64,000 bases of DNA from the NCBI GenBank assembly GCA_914767715.1, contig OU612073.1:620001-684000 (forward strand), read 5' to 3'. Each line of letters opens with the position of its first letter. The stretch's first letter is position 1. Made by a program: the position numbers and the translations under genes. The notes beneath the pieces were generated by a model. The model did not search any database and was not told the DNA's origin. It saw only the letters and a program-made list of their open reading frames with translations. This document shows, one piece after another, positions 12,970 to 27,900 of the stretch. Origin of the DNA: Membranipora membranacea (Eukaryota; Bryozoa; Gymnolaemata; Cheilostomatida; Membraniporidae).

Positions 12970-15900
12970 GGAGTACGGGTCTCACACAATACGAAGAAAG
13001 ATTGAAGCTAGCCACAGAAGAGATTATGTCAGAAGGTAAGGGTTATATGATACCTAACATAATCAGTTTATAATCGTGATTCACTATGAGACAGACTTTA
13101 TACTGGTGTAACACAGAAGTTATTATAGCCCTGTTTGACCCCTCCTTATACGCCACAAAACGAACACCGAAGACCTTGGCCTAACCCTATGAGGTGCTAT
13201 TTTATTGAGCAGAAAATCAACAATAATGTTAATCTTTTATGGCACCAAATATGGAGAAACATAAACTAGGACGGCTGCATTGTCAAATATCTGTGTCAGA
13301 TTCTGACATGGGGTCAGAAAATATTGACCTTCTGAATGTGAAACTCAACCAATTTTCATTTGAGGAATTTCCCTCATATTATCAAAGAGGGAAGGCAGTA
13401 AATACTGCTTTTTTTTATTCCTCACCTATCTCTGCTCTGTCCTGTTCGAGTAGCGGGTGCCTGCTTGAGGCCTAGTTCTATCAAACTTCTCCATCTAATC
13501 CTGTCCTGAGCATCCTCTTCATTGAGGGAACATCATTGGAGATCATTGGAGACTTTTATTTTAGGAAATTCTCTCATACTATCAAAAAGAGGGAAGGCAA
13601 AACATGCGTTAATTAATTCATATTCACAAACCCACTCCTTACATCAAAATTGCTCCTTTCAGCAAGGCAATGAGCCATCAAAGGCTGTAACCTGTCAACA
13701 CATGATTTGATTTGTCACTGACATATATTATATAGATGAGGGGAACATATCTGACCCTGAACAAGCGTTTGGTTATTCATGTATGGATGCTGGACCGCAT
13801 TTCTCATCTTTGATTGGTCTAAAAGTTCAGCATCTAGAATAGCTGAGCTCTTGTAAACGTTTAACTAGGTCTTTGAAGGTTGTTACTGGGACATCAATCA
13901 ATGCATAACGTAAAAGCTGCCAGATTTTTTAGCATTATCCAGATTCTGACCCAAAGTTATATGCTGATGGCATATCTCCACAAATAGCCATGTTATGTAT
14001 TTTACCACCGATCCATAAATTCATATCAATGGTGTTGATGATTCGAACACGATGATGGTGATTTGGTGTGTTATAAAATAGCGCAAAAATTGATTTGCAT
14101 CAACTCGGCTATATCAACATATGAAGGGCTCATCTGCATACACTGATTTATAATACTATACTTATAAGATTATAAATCAGTGTCTGCATATATAATAGCA
14201 TATAATCAGATGTTATTGTTACATATATTATATAGATAAGTACAGGGTATGGTTCAGACATACCGGGGAGGAGGTGATAGAGACGATACCAGATTACCCC
14301 CACTACAGAGAGATGACAGTGAGCGATATTGAGTTATCTAAGGGAGATAACTCGATCACGCATCTCTATATCTCGTCCCCACAGTGTATCCCTGACTGGA
14401 TATCCAATGTAGCCCCTCATCTCATACAGCTGAGACTGTGGAAAATCAATAAGGAGTCACTGAGAGAGGATCGAGTACATTGGGAGAGGTAAGTTATCTT
14501 ATTGGTACCCTAATTATTTTATACTGTAAATGTGAACTCTTTTAAACATATAGTATGACACACCTGACCTAGTCTTTCAGTACCTTCAGGATGGTGGTTC
14601 AATTGAAGTATATCAAAAATTAAGTCAAATTCTACAATGTAGAATAAGCTTGTCAGGAATGACAGTATCTGTGTGTAGTCTTGTTATCTGACACACTTAT
14701 GATGATATTATGAGGAACAGACAGTGGGCGTGATATTGTTAAGCAAGTCATCTAGCAGCGCTGTATCCATGAGTTTAGAAATTGTAGGTCCAGACGAGGT
14801 GGGTGCAAAATAAAGTATATTGTCCTAGACAAGATTTAAGAATAATAACAATCGTTTTTTGTGAGAAATTTTTCGTCGACATTCTGACTTCATTGACCAC
14901 CACAGATAAGGCTTCTGGGATGAGATGCCATGAACTAGTCAACATTGACATTAGACAATCTCATGTGGAATGGACGAGATAACTGATGAGTCCCCTCAAA
15001 ATATCCGCACAACAGAAATAAGAAAAAGAAAGATAAGAAAAAAGTTAATAAAATGCGTTAAAGAGTTAATAAATGCGGAGACACAACTCCAAATTACTAA
15101 AATATTCACTGTCAAATTGGAACTATAATGGATGCGCTCACTATTCAATATTTGTTTTAAACTTTAAGTGATAGTTTCACAATGTATGATGGTAATTGGT
15201 CGTAATACTGCATATATTTACGATGCTGTAGATTGAATGCTATCATCTTAAAAATGAATGTCTTATACTTATGAATGAATCAGCTGATCTTGTGGTTGGG
15301 GACATCCCTCTTTTGTTTACTGTTTACAAACAGCTACTACATAGTGATTTGTGGTTGCATAATGAATGCTATAAATCATCCTTTGATGTATGCGGTAGTA
15401 GAGCTATTGACAGTGATCAGGGTGCACAATACACTGTTGCATTCAATAACTTTATCATGCATGCTCAGATTTTTTTGAAAGTTCTCATGATGAGGTATAA
15501 CTTACTTGCAGGGCTGGACCCTTACCGTACCCCAAATTTAGCACAGGCTACATGATAAACCATGATAAATTTGTGTTCGACAAGAGGAGATAACTCTTAT
15601 TTAAAACAGGGCACAGAAAAGTGTCAGATGTCGTGTAATACACGACATCTGACACTCATCTACAGCAGTATTATTCAAGTATTTCAGGTTGGTTAACAAT
15701 GAAGAGAAATAAACTAGTTTTCTATCATCACCCGACCAAAATACATACAGAGGAAAGCACAAAATGTTAGGTAACCTAAAGCCAGGGGGGTATCCTTCAA
15801 CTTTTGGTTGGTAGGGCCAAGCGGCCACACAACCCAGCTGGGGGGTTTGGGGGGGCGCTGTAAGCCCCCCCAACGGGGTCAGGGGCGGAGCCCCGGAAGC

Positions 15901-18900
15901 CAGAGCTTTTAAGGCGAAATTATCGCACAAGAACACTATTATTTGCATTACAAGGCCATCTTCTGGTTTGGGTTTATGTTTGAGTTTTATTGTAACTGTC
16001 TATACCAATTATTCTTTATATTATGCCAACAAAAATATTGACATATCCATAACTATCGAAACGACCAAGCCTTACTTATACACCGCAATGGAACTTTCTC
16101 TACTTGGATGACACTGAACAAAATCTCTGATGACAGATTGAATGTCCAGTGTATCCGTTTTGTTCTTGTGAACATGTAGCAGTAATAGATGTTTTATTCT
16201 ATCCTGCATCATTGATGTACGCCCAGCTGTCTTGAGCCTACTGAGAGCAAAGAATGAGCGCTCACTAGACGCATTTGTGGCGGGTAACACTACAATCAGT
16301 TTCAAAAGTTTGAATATGATAGGATATAATGACTTGTTTATTATTAGGTTATTTTTATAAGACGCTATCACAGTTGTGATATCGTCTTTCACAATGTTGT
16401 CGTCCTTCTTATAAACCCTCAATTCGGCCTCAAGATCAAAGCTATCAAAGCCATAAGCATCACATATTGTGGATGTGGGTGTGGCAGGATTTGCACCAGA
16501 GCAAAGGAGCAACTCGATCTGCAAGAGCAATTCGATGCCCTTCTGCTCGAACCTGGCTTTGATGCCGTTTATGGCCTGGTCAAAAACCTCCATATAAAGC
16601 TGGTGACTTTTCTCTTTTATGGATAACATCACACCAGTCCCATTACAGTCGTCTAACCGGACAGGTGTCCTTCTCACTCGGCCTTCCTTTGGCGGATCAA
16701 CATCTGACAAATATACACAGAGCACAGCTTTTATCGTGAGGTTGATGAAACAATGCCATATAGCATTAGCTTGGTAGCAATTTATTGATTACGCCACATG
16801 AAGTTGAACAATGACACCAAATTCTGGCTATCCTTACAACTACTCTCCTAAGCATTGACATGTCTATCAATTTGTGCTATTAGCTGAATCCCATGAGGCA
16901 GCATGGATAGTTACATCCTCGATGCCGGGGCACTTCTGCTCAGTTGGACAGGGAGGGTAACTTTCCACTTACATTTGAATCTATTGTCCAATGGATCTGC
17001 CAACAGTAAACTCTCAACCTCACTTTGGTTGGTTAGTCTAGAGAAGATGTGGAAAATGAACTCAGTCTCAGTGTGGGCATAATTTGGTAGGAATAGGAAG
17101 GAACTGCCAGTTTAGTCATGAAAATTTTTGCTTTGCATGTACCAGCTCACCTGTAGATGAATGCTTGAAGCTTTTTCCTTGCAGAACTTGCAGAAGTTGC
17201 TTTAAATAAGCTGGATGTATCCTCCATTCTTGCAACAACTTTATAAGAATGCCTTTATATGACCTTAACCTGACCATGAGCTCTTTACATAACAATGTTG
17301 ATAATAGACCGATGAAATTCATTAGCTATCATTGAGGGCTTTGGGAAATCCAAAGTTAGCCCTAAATACCTAGCAGTTGGATAAATAAACTGGGTGATGG
17401 GTTGATGGGGATTGATGGGGGTTGATGGGGATGGGTGATGGGTTGTACTTCACTCTAAGCAAATGATCATGTCTGATCAGTGAGAGGAAATAAGCTAATG
17501 TTATTGTCATGTTGTCATTAAACTGAGTGATTATGAAAAATTGTGTAAGGGGGTCGTATGTTATATTGGCTTATTATGCCATTTTTGACCTTTTCTCAAC
17601 TTTGATAATTATCTATTATTGGTAGGGCCAGGCCCTAGCAGCCGTGCCGTAGGATACGGCCCTGCCTAAAGTACCGATATATTTTCATGTTTTTATCTCG
17701 TGCTCAGGGTTCCCTACCTATAATTATACATTGTGTATGACGTGATGTTATATTGTAGATTATCACAGTTAGATCGGCTTCAGGTGCTAGATATAAGTTA
17801 TAACCCTGCACTAGGAGCTGTACCAGAGGTAGTGTATAATCTGACACAACTTACTAAGCTGGATATGAGTTATTGTGGGATCACAGAGATAAGTGACAGG
17901 TATGTAAGAGTATCTTATGCAGTCAGATAGTATACTTATATATCATCATGGTTGTTTGTTCTGCTTATTAGTGCTGAATCCAAACAGTGATCGAGGCAAT
18001 AACACATGTAATGTTAAACAAAGTATTTTTTTTTGTATAAGCTGACCAAGGGCTATACTTACTCAATTACATGGCTACAATAGTGAGATGTGATTTGAGA
18101 ATATGGTTATGATATTTGTCTATTATGCCCTGAGGGCGTTATGGTCCGGTAAAATTACATATCTTCATGTAACCAGATCTACATTTACCATAAAATACCA
18201 CATAATGTCCCAAACTATCAGACCAAATTTATTGCACAAATAATATTTGGAGTTGTTTTTGCTATCATGCGGCATATAAGATGATAATCTGTATATAGAG
18301 GAAAATGCACCGTAAACTGACATGGAAAAATGAGAACTTCTGGAATTATATCAAATACCTAGATAGTTAGGCTTGCTGGAAGTTGAGCAAATAACATTCA
18401 AACCAAGCAGTATTAATTTAGTATTTCAGGTTGGTTAAAAATAAATGGGCTCCATTTAATGAAAAGCCCATATTGACGGAAACAAAAGCACCTGATATTT
18501 TCATATTTTTATCTCATACTCGGGATTCCTCACATATAATTATACATAGTGTGTAACGTGATGTTATATTGTAGATTATCACAGTTAGATCGGCTTCAGG
18601 CGCTGGTTATCCAAGATAACCGTGCACTAGGAGCTGTACCGGAGGGAGTGTATAATCTGACACAACTTACTGAGCTGAGAATGCGGGCGTGTGAGATCAC
18701 AGAGATAAGTGACAGGTATGTGAGAGTATCTTATACAGTCAGATGGTACACTTATATATCATCATGGTTGTTTGTTCTGTTTATTAGTGCTGAATCCAAA
18801 CAGTGATCGAGGCAATAACACATGTAATGTTAAACAAAGTATTTTTTTTTGTATAAGCTGACCATGGGCTATACTTACTCAGTTACATGGCTATAATAGT

Positions 18901-21900
18901 GAGATGTGATTTGAGAGTAACTTGAGAATATGGTTATGATATGAGGCTATTATGCCCTGAGGGCGTTATGGTCCGGTAAAATTACATATCTTCATGTAAC
19001 CAGATCTACATTTACCATAAAATACCACATAATGTCCCAAACTATCAGACCAAATTTACTGTGCAAAATATTTGGAGTTGTTTTTGTTATCATGCGGCAT
19101 ATAAGGTGATAAACCGTATATAGAGGAAAATGCACCGTAGACTGACATGGAAAAATGAGAACTTTTGGAATTATATCAAATACCTAGCAGTATTAATTTA
19201 GTATTTCAGGTTGGTTAAAAATAAATGGGCTCCATTTAATGAAAAGCCCAGATTGACGGAAACAAAAGTACCTGATATTTTCATCTTTTTATCTCATACT
19301 CGGGATTCCTCACCTATAATTATACATAGTGTGTAACGTGATGTTATATTGTAGATTATCACAGTTAGATCAGCTCAAGGTGCTGGACATCAGTTATCAC
19401 AGGGAACTAGGAGCTGTACCGGAGGGAGTGTATAATCTGACACAACTTACTGAGCTGAGACTGGCGGGGTGTGGGATCACAGAGATAAGTGACAGGTATG
19501 TGAGAGTATCTTATACAGTCAGATAGTATACTTATATATCATCATGGTTGTTTGTTCTGCTTATTAGTGCTGAATCCAAACAGTGATCGAAGCAATAACA
19601 CACGTAATGTTAAACAAAGTATTTTTTTTGGTATAAGCTGACCATGGGCTATACTTACTCAATTACATGGCTACAATAGTGAGATGTGATTTGAGAATAT
19701 GGTTATGATATTTGTCTATTATGCCCTGAGGGCGTTATGGTCCGGTAAAATTACATATCTTCATGTAACCAGATCTACATTTACCATAAAATACCACATA
19801 ATGTCCCAAACTATCAGACCAAATTTATTGCACAAAATAATATTTGGAGTTGTTTTTGCTATCATGCGGCATATAAGATGATAATCTGTATATAGAGGAA
19901 AATGCACCGTAAACTGACATGGAAAAATGAGAACTTTTGGAATTACATCAAATACCTAAATGGTTAGGCTTGCTGGAAGTTGAGCAAATAACAATCAAAC
20001 CAAGCAGTATTAATTTAGTATTTCAGGTTGGTTAAAAATAAATGGGCTCCATTTAATGAAAAGCCCAGATTGACGGAAACAAAAGTACCAGATATTTTCA
20101 TGTTTTTATCTCATACTCAGTATTCCTCACATATATACATTGTGTATGACGTGATGTTTTATTGTAGATTATCACAGTTAGATCAGCTCGAGGTGCTGGA
20201 TATCGGTGATAACGGTGACCTAGGAGCTGTACCGGAGGGAGTGTATAATCTGACACAACTTACTAAGCTGGGAATGCGTGACTGTGGGATCACAGATATA
20301 AGTGACAGGTATGTGGGAGTATCTTATACAGTCAGATAGTACATTTATATATCATTATGATTCTTGATTTTGTATTAGCTTAGCCTGAGCTGTATTTTCT
20401 CCTATACCCGGCTGTGAATAATATGGAAATATTCCCTGATGACAAGTTTCACCGAATCACATTTTTTGCAAAGCAGATTTAAATTTACCCTTAGACACCC
20501 ATCTATTCAAAATATCAACAAAATATTTGTGTGTGCAAAATTATTAGGAGTTGTCTCATATTTATCACAGATACTTCATAAACGATCACAGATACTTCAC
20601 TCTTTATTCAATATTAATATTAGAGAATATAGTTGTCACATCATGAACCAGTGATATCATGAATAGCTTATTCGCTTTCGGCCCATCGTTATCAATAGCT
20701 GTGTACAGGTGCTTAGTTGGCTATTTATCTTGTTAGTTCTATTTCAGTATATCAATTATTGTTAGTATTGTAATCATAATCATCGCTCAGGCCAAGCAAT
20801 AAAAATCTCGAAGCCCAACCTTTCCATTCTTGATAAAATACCTCTTTTTTTTTATTGGAATTTTATCATAACATGAACATGAATTTAATGCCATCACGAA
20901 TAATTTCAGGCAGCTCTGTCATGTGATATATGGTTATGCGGTTGATGTAGCCTCCAGTTTTTATCTTCCAGTCAGACAGTCATTACCACTATGCCTTGAC
21001 TTCATTACAGCCCTCCGTACAGTTGTTCTCTTTGTTGTGTCCTGCCGCGATTTCAGATCAGTCTCTCAGTTTTTTTATGTATCGTTAAGTTGCATCCTTA
21101 TATCTGAGCCTAGGTCTAACCTGACTTTCCCCTCTCATGGCTTTGGGAGTACAGTTTATGTCCAGGAAGCCGATCATTGTTCATCAAGTTTACGTTGGAA
21201 CGATCTCAGGTTTCTCTCTATGAGAATAAAATAAGCTGTACCAGACAGGAAGGCATTGGAGCACAATCCATGGTCTCAATATACCTTATCTTATCACATC
21301 ATCCGGTATTCGTCACGTCTCTCAGTTCTCTCATCATGTAGGCATTTGCTTCTTAACTTGTGTCCTCTATATCGTCCAGCTTTCATCTCCATGTATATAT
21401 ACATATATATAATATATATATTGCCTTATAATCAACGCTGTGTATCTTTGGCTCTGGTGGCAACAACGCACTGTCCTCAGTAAAAAACATCTCTCTTACT
21501 AGAATAGGTATCTGGCGGGGCGAGCTATTGTCTTGTAGCATTGAGACACTCTAAAGAGATCTGCCTAATGCATTGTCTATATGAGAATCCCTTCTTTTGT
21601 ATCCTTGGATGCAAATTTTAGTACAGTGTAAGCTGGTTAATTCGGACTTCATATTTGGGAACTCCCGTTGATTCAGACAATGAAAATTGGTCCCTTCAGC
21701 CAGATCTCAGTGCATTCTAATGTCACTTAATTCAGACTCGGCTTAATTAGGCCGAAGTTTTGTGGTCTCCAGAAGTTTGAATTTGTCTGTCCTTGTTTGG
21801 GGTCTGCTCATTGTCAGCCTAATTGTCGTATTAATCTAGGAATGTCACTGAATTTAGGTCAAGATCTAGGTCTCACCCTTTATTTTCAGAATGAAATACT

Positions 21901-24900
21901 ATCACAGGTTATTGCTTCAATAGATATTGTAGTGTTTATATAATAATATAGGTGTGGTTTTCATGCACTCTTTTGAGATATTGATATTGATTATGATACC
22001 TCAATGTCTTTAGGTCTTCCTCAAGTAAAGAAGGGTTAATTCCTTTACCATAAAAACAAATATTGTTTTGAAATGTGTAAATTTACCCTGAATAAAAATA
22101 ACCTTGTGTGGAAAGGGAAAAGCAGGTCATCTACCCGTGATAATCTACATTCTTCTCTGCAGATGCAGTTTTATAGTTTGGATGCAGCTTTGAATGTGTT
22201 CACTTTACAGAGTTTTATGTATTGTAGATTGTCAGATCTCACAGAGCTTGAGGTACTGGAAATAGGACGGAATGAGTTCATCACACTCCCTACAGCAATT
22301 CTCAAATTAACTAAACTGAAGACACTGGACCTTACGGATAACAAAAGTCTGCAGTCATTAGATTCCCGTCTGTTACTTCTACCTGCTCTGGAGAAGCTGG
22401 AATGCAGAGGTTGTGAAGCTCTGAAATCTCCTCCCTATGCAGTCTGTCAGCAGGGTCTGCAGGCTGTAAAACAGTATTACACAGATCTCAAACAAACAGG
22501 AGGAATAAAACTTCCTATAGTCTCTGCTGCAGTGATAGGAAACAGGATGGCAGGTAAAACTAGTCTGATAAACAGTCTGAAAGCCCGAGAACGTAAACTC
22601 ACGTATCGTAACAAGGAGGGAGAGTATGATGACACAACAGAGGTGTTCAAAATAGAAGAGATTGAAATGGGAGATTCACAGTTAAAGATCTTTGACTTTG
22701 GAGGTGACAGAATATATCACTTGACGTATGTTATTACAATCCGTAGTAATTACATTCCAATAGTCGTTGTGAATATGGAAGAGTTTGATCAGCTATCTAC
22801 GTCTAAGGGTTGTAAGGAAGCAGTGAGAATTTTAGCACTAGACTACATATCTCACCTTTATACATCAAGCCCTCGGCTTGACTCTCCCTTCGTTGTTCTC
22901 ACACACAAAGACAAACTCAGCCCTGCAAAGTTTGAAAGCAGAGCAACTGAGCTCTCTGATTCTCTCAAAACGCTCTGTTCAGAAATGATGGAGGAGGAAA
23001 GGCACTTCTCAAAAGGAAAATCTGAGTTTTGCAAAATTCTTATCTTCTCAAAGGACAAGCAAATTATCTCCCCTCAAGATATATTCACACTGGGCCAGGA
23101 TGATGTAAACAATGAGGTCATCCTTCGCATTCTCTGTCAGCTTCAGATGAGAGCAGAACCATTCTTCACTACCATCCCCAAACTTTGGGAGCTTCTTCTT
23201 CTATTCTTTGACAGTATGGCACATTTGCCATTCATTCTTCTTGTTGAGGTGAAACAGAGATTCCCTGGTGATGCCGGCTTCACAGTGCTACGCTACATGC
23301 ATAACATTGGTAGGATTCTCTGGTTTGAACACGATGAGACCTTGAGAGGATTTGTTTTCCATAAGCTGACAGCAGTGACGGACATGATCGCTTTACTGTT
23401 TCATCACAGGTCAGCTGACCTATGGAAGTCTCATATCAATGCTCAGCCAAACTTCATCTCATTTGAAAATGAAATGATACAAAAGAGCAAGTATCAAAAG
23501 CTTGTAAGAGAGTTTATACAGACAGGAGTTATCGACGAAGCTGTGCTGGTCACGGTGATCAGTAGTAGAAGTTTTCCCCGCGAACCGGCCATATCACTAC
23601 TAAAGTCATTCAAACTACTGTGTGGACCTATTCATACATCACCGCGGAACACATACATTGTTCCATACTTCTCTAAAGGCTCAATGGATCTGATCCCAAC
23701 AGACATCAAGCTGCTTCAGCTACGTGTAGACATTTCATTCAAAGGTCTGTCCCCTCCCTCTTATATATACAGCCTACTCACCTGCCAGTTTCTAGCTCCA
23801 TTCACAGACCCCGGTCTTCGGCTTAGAACGGCTAAGAACGGAGCCATGGTACATCATGGTAACACAGTGAGTCGAGTAGTGCACAGCAGTAGAGACCGTA
23901 AGGTTAGTGTACTCGTAGACACCCCAGCAGCACATATAGATTCCTCCTGGAAACAACTGATTGACCACACAGACTCTATCATCAATCACCTGCTCTCTAT
24001 CTGGGTCGCAGCTCGACCTATATGTGAGTTCTACTGTGCTCACTGTCTGTATCTACACGAGTCTGAGCCTGAGATAGAAGTAGATCCAGACTGGTATTCT
24101 CCTCTGAACCACAATGAGAAGGATAAGCCTCTATCTCACCTGCTGAGAAGGCTGCCTTCTAATGCTGACCCTGTGAGCTGCTGTAACGACCAAACGAATG
24201 GTGGACAACTCCGAGTACCAAGACCTCTGAGGTTTCCATGTATGTATAAAAATATCCTTTCAATTCATCATAATGTCGAAATACCCTTGCGTCTTATTTT
24301 CATCACTCAACTGCTGATAAAACAACTGGCCTGTATCAGGTGTTTTTAGCAAGGGATTATAAATGCCTTTCAAATTTGAAACTCAAATTAATAAAAAACG
24401 GATTATCTTATCACGTTTTTAAGTGTGACTATCTGGTTTTTTTCATAGGTTTATCCTTGACACACACAGATAAGGAGACAGTAACAAACTACATTTCCAG
24501 TCTACAAACTCAGAAAGAATCTTTACTTCAGAGTTTGTATTTTCGTGCGGCTTGGCTTGTATCTTGTTGTTTGTTTCTCTGGGATTCTCTGAATGAGAAT
24601 CTGCGGTTCAAAGACTCTCAGACCCTTATTGGCATTCCCACACTGTATGCTTTATACTCCATACTCATTTCATTGTCGGAATTCCAGCCTCCCCCTCCCT
24701 CTATATATATACATATACATATATTATATTATATGCTATATACCTATCTTTGAATTTCACTTTCAATTAAATTATATCTTGCGGCTTTTGGATCAGTTGG
24801 GTTAAATCGCTTGAATGGATGAATCTGCTCAAATGGTCGTTAAATGTTGCTGAATATTGTATTTTATCAGAGCGTTGTGATGAGGAGACAGAGAAATATG

Positions 24901-27900
24901 TAGAGAGAGTAGAAGTGCAGCCGTCCTCACACCCTGAGGGTTCTGTTATCTCAGATAAGGACACAGAGTCTTATCCTCCTCCCTCCACTCAACAGCGCAG
25001 AGATAGTATAATATCTGATGATGAGGATGGCTGGCTCTCTCCCTCTCCTCAAGATGATCATCTGCGAGAAATAAGGTTACGAGCTGAGCCTACAAAGAAC
25101 TCACAGATAATAGCATTGTACAACAAGACTGCTGAGGTTGGTCGTGTATACGAGCTAGTATTACATGTACTTCATATGTTTAAGAACTTACTGGAAATAG
25201 ATGGTCTATCACAGGGCTGCCAATTTTTCTTTTTACACTTGAACTTTTTTCAAAACTCACAGTAATCTACACTTTTTTAAGTATGAATTCAACTGAAATT
25301 GTTTCATAAGTTTTTGTTCATTGCTTCAGGTATACACCCCAAAGTCCTGAATTTTAGTGTTAAAACGCACACAAATTTCCAGGACCTCACCCAAACCCTC
25401 CCTCCACCCTACAGGAAGGCGTTTTGGTGCCACGGGCCTGCTTCCCTAAGTGACTGCATAGCTATTTATATCCCAACCAAAAACTTCCTTTTTTTACACA
25501 TAAATAGTTAGCAGTCCTGTCGATCATCAGCCATAAATAGTATTTACGTTGCTATTTCCAAAAGCACATATATTTTGCTTGAAATATTGGGGCTTCCCTA
25601 TCATGAATAAGATTGAATTGAGTACCATTGGCAGGTCAGCATTCACTTTTGCATATTCGTAATGTAAGCCTATAATGATTGATATTTAGTTTGTGACTGG
25701 TTATTTAATAACATCAAGAGAGCAAAGTGCATCTAATAGAAAGAGTATGATACGAAGTTTTGATTCACAAATTATGAGGAGTTGTGCAAAAGCTGGGACA
25801 AAAAAATTCTGTTTATCTATTTCACTAGGTGTACAAGATGAGTGAAGGTGTGAGAGGTAGAGCACTGATTGTCAATATTGAGAATTTCTTCGGAACTAAT
25901 GCTCTAGGTTTGAGACGTAAAGGGTCAGATATTGATGTGAAAAATCTCAAGATCATGTTGGAGTCGCTAAATTTCGTGACAAACATCAAGGAAAACCTTA
26001 CAGCAGAGGTGAGGTCAAACATCGTTAACAGGGCTACTGCATGCTATACTTGCCAAATCTATTTCATATTGAAGTTAAAAATAAAATTGGCAAGTCTAGG
26101 CATACCATATCTTTCATTTCAAACATTGTCAATTGTGTGTTGAAAGATGGCAATGTTAGTATAACTAACCTTGCCAATTGCCACATCAGGTTTGATTAGG
26201 ATTTAATGATATTTGGAGTGGCAAACCATAGACTTAATAATAACTAATAATTATTATTAAGCCAATGTGGCAAAATTAGTATACCTGGACATAGTCTGAG
26301 CACTTGGCCGAAGGCCAACTAGTCGGATGTGCCAAATTACAACTGTCCCTGCTCACTGCTCTTCTTTTGTATTTAAAATTGGCAAAAACATTATCACCAT
26401 GCATGCCAATTTTATAAACTTGTCTTCTCCTGCATAACTGTGTCAGTTGCCAGCCTGCCCAGGCTGTCTGTAATCTCTGGTATTAAATCTCAGATATGTT
26501 TGACAGGAGATACTGAGTGCTGTCAGGGAGGAGACCGAACACAAGCAGCACAAAGATACCGGAATGTTCTTCCTTTGTCTGATGAGTCACGGCTGTGAAG
26601 GTGAAGTGATTCTCGCTTCGGATCAAAAAGGCATCAAACTCAAAGATATCTACAGCCTGATATCATCCTCTAACTTCCCACACATGGCTGGTAAACCCAA
26701 AGTTGTGGTTGTGCAAGCCTGTGCTGGAGGTGAGTGTTCAGTTCTTCACAAAGCAATGTATTTACTCTACTGTATCTAAGTGTAATTTGTTTTTGAGATG
26801 TCTATCACTAACTTTACCTTACATTAAGTCGTTAATGGATGTGGCAGAGTATATATATCCTCGGTATGTTGACATCTCTCTATCTATATTTAAGTGGAGA
26901 CAGATCATGGAAATGCAACCTCCACTAAGCAAGCGGCCGGAGAAGCTATGAAGCCTGAGATCTACCAATCCCCATCAATCTCCGACTCCGCAGGACAACC
27001 AACACCACATAGATCCCCACCTCTGAAGATCAATCATCTCAACACAGATGACCGTCTTATCATCAAATCTAGTTTCGAAAGTAAGTGTGGGTTTATTACG
27101 CGCATTAAAATATGAGAATGCTCACGCTGTATTCCACTTCCATATCATAGAAACTATGTTAAATTTGATTACAATCAGACAAGTTACAGGGAGGGCTCAA
27201 AGCAACTAGGGATGTGATTCCAGTCCAGTTCACACACAACTACTATAGGTGTAACCAGAGGAATGATGAGGAACAGTCATTTATTGTTCTATCGGGGATA
27301 GCACAAAAAAATCAGAATAATAAGTCTTATATAATATAATAATATAATATAATACAAGTTAAAAAAGGATTGACAAAGTACCTGTACTACTACTATGTTA
27401 CTATCATGACATGCCATGTATTAGAACAAATGGTAGGAAGGCTATTATCCTGGAGGGGGATTTCACCTGGGGAGGTCGCAAGGGATAAAAATAGCTGATT
27501 TTGAGATAGGTTACATCAAGGAGTTAGAGACTCTAACTCCTTGGTTACATTATCTAGGGTTTCTAGGGGAGGTAGTGTCTTTCTGCTGCCCCTAGAATAA
27601 TGGGCCTACATGAATATCAAGGGGATTCATATAACACTAACATAATATCACCTGTTGCAGTATTTTACCAGACAAGATAACAGATAAAATTTATAATTTC
27701 TACTTCTTTTTTTAAGGTTACAAATCGATAAGAAACGAAGTAACCGGATCGTTGCTGATCCGCTGTTTAGTCACTACTCTTCTGAAGCATGCCTGTCACA
27801 GAGATCTCTACTCGTTATTTGAGATAGTAAGTAGACTAGATACGTAATACGAATAATAATACATCATACTTGTAAAACATAATATTCATACTAAATACAT

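Noticed and set aside
15601-15948. 115-codon minus-strand frame
   Set aside because: Low-complexity Pro/Gly content from G/C-rich runs, no family resemblance.
15509-17664. Complete hAT element around the transposase fragment
   Set aside because: CAGGGCTGGACCC at 15509 and the inverted CAGGGCCGTATCC at 17664 resemble hAT ends, but beyond CAGGGC they match poorly and the flanking 8-mers (CTTACTTG and CCTAAAGT) do not agree.
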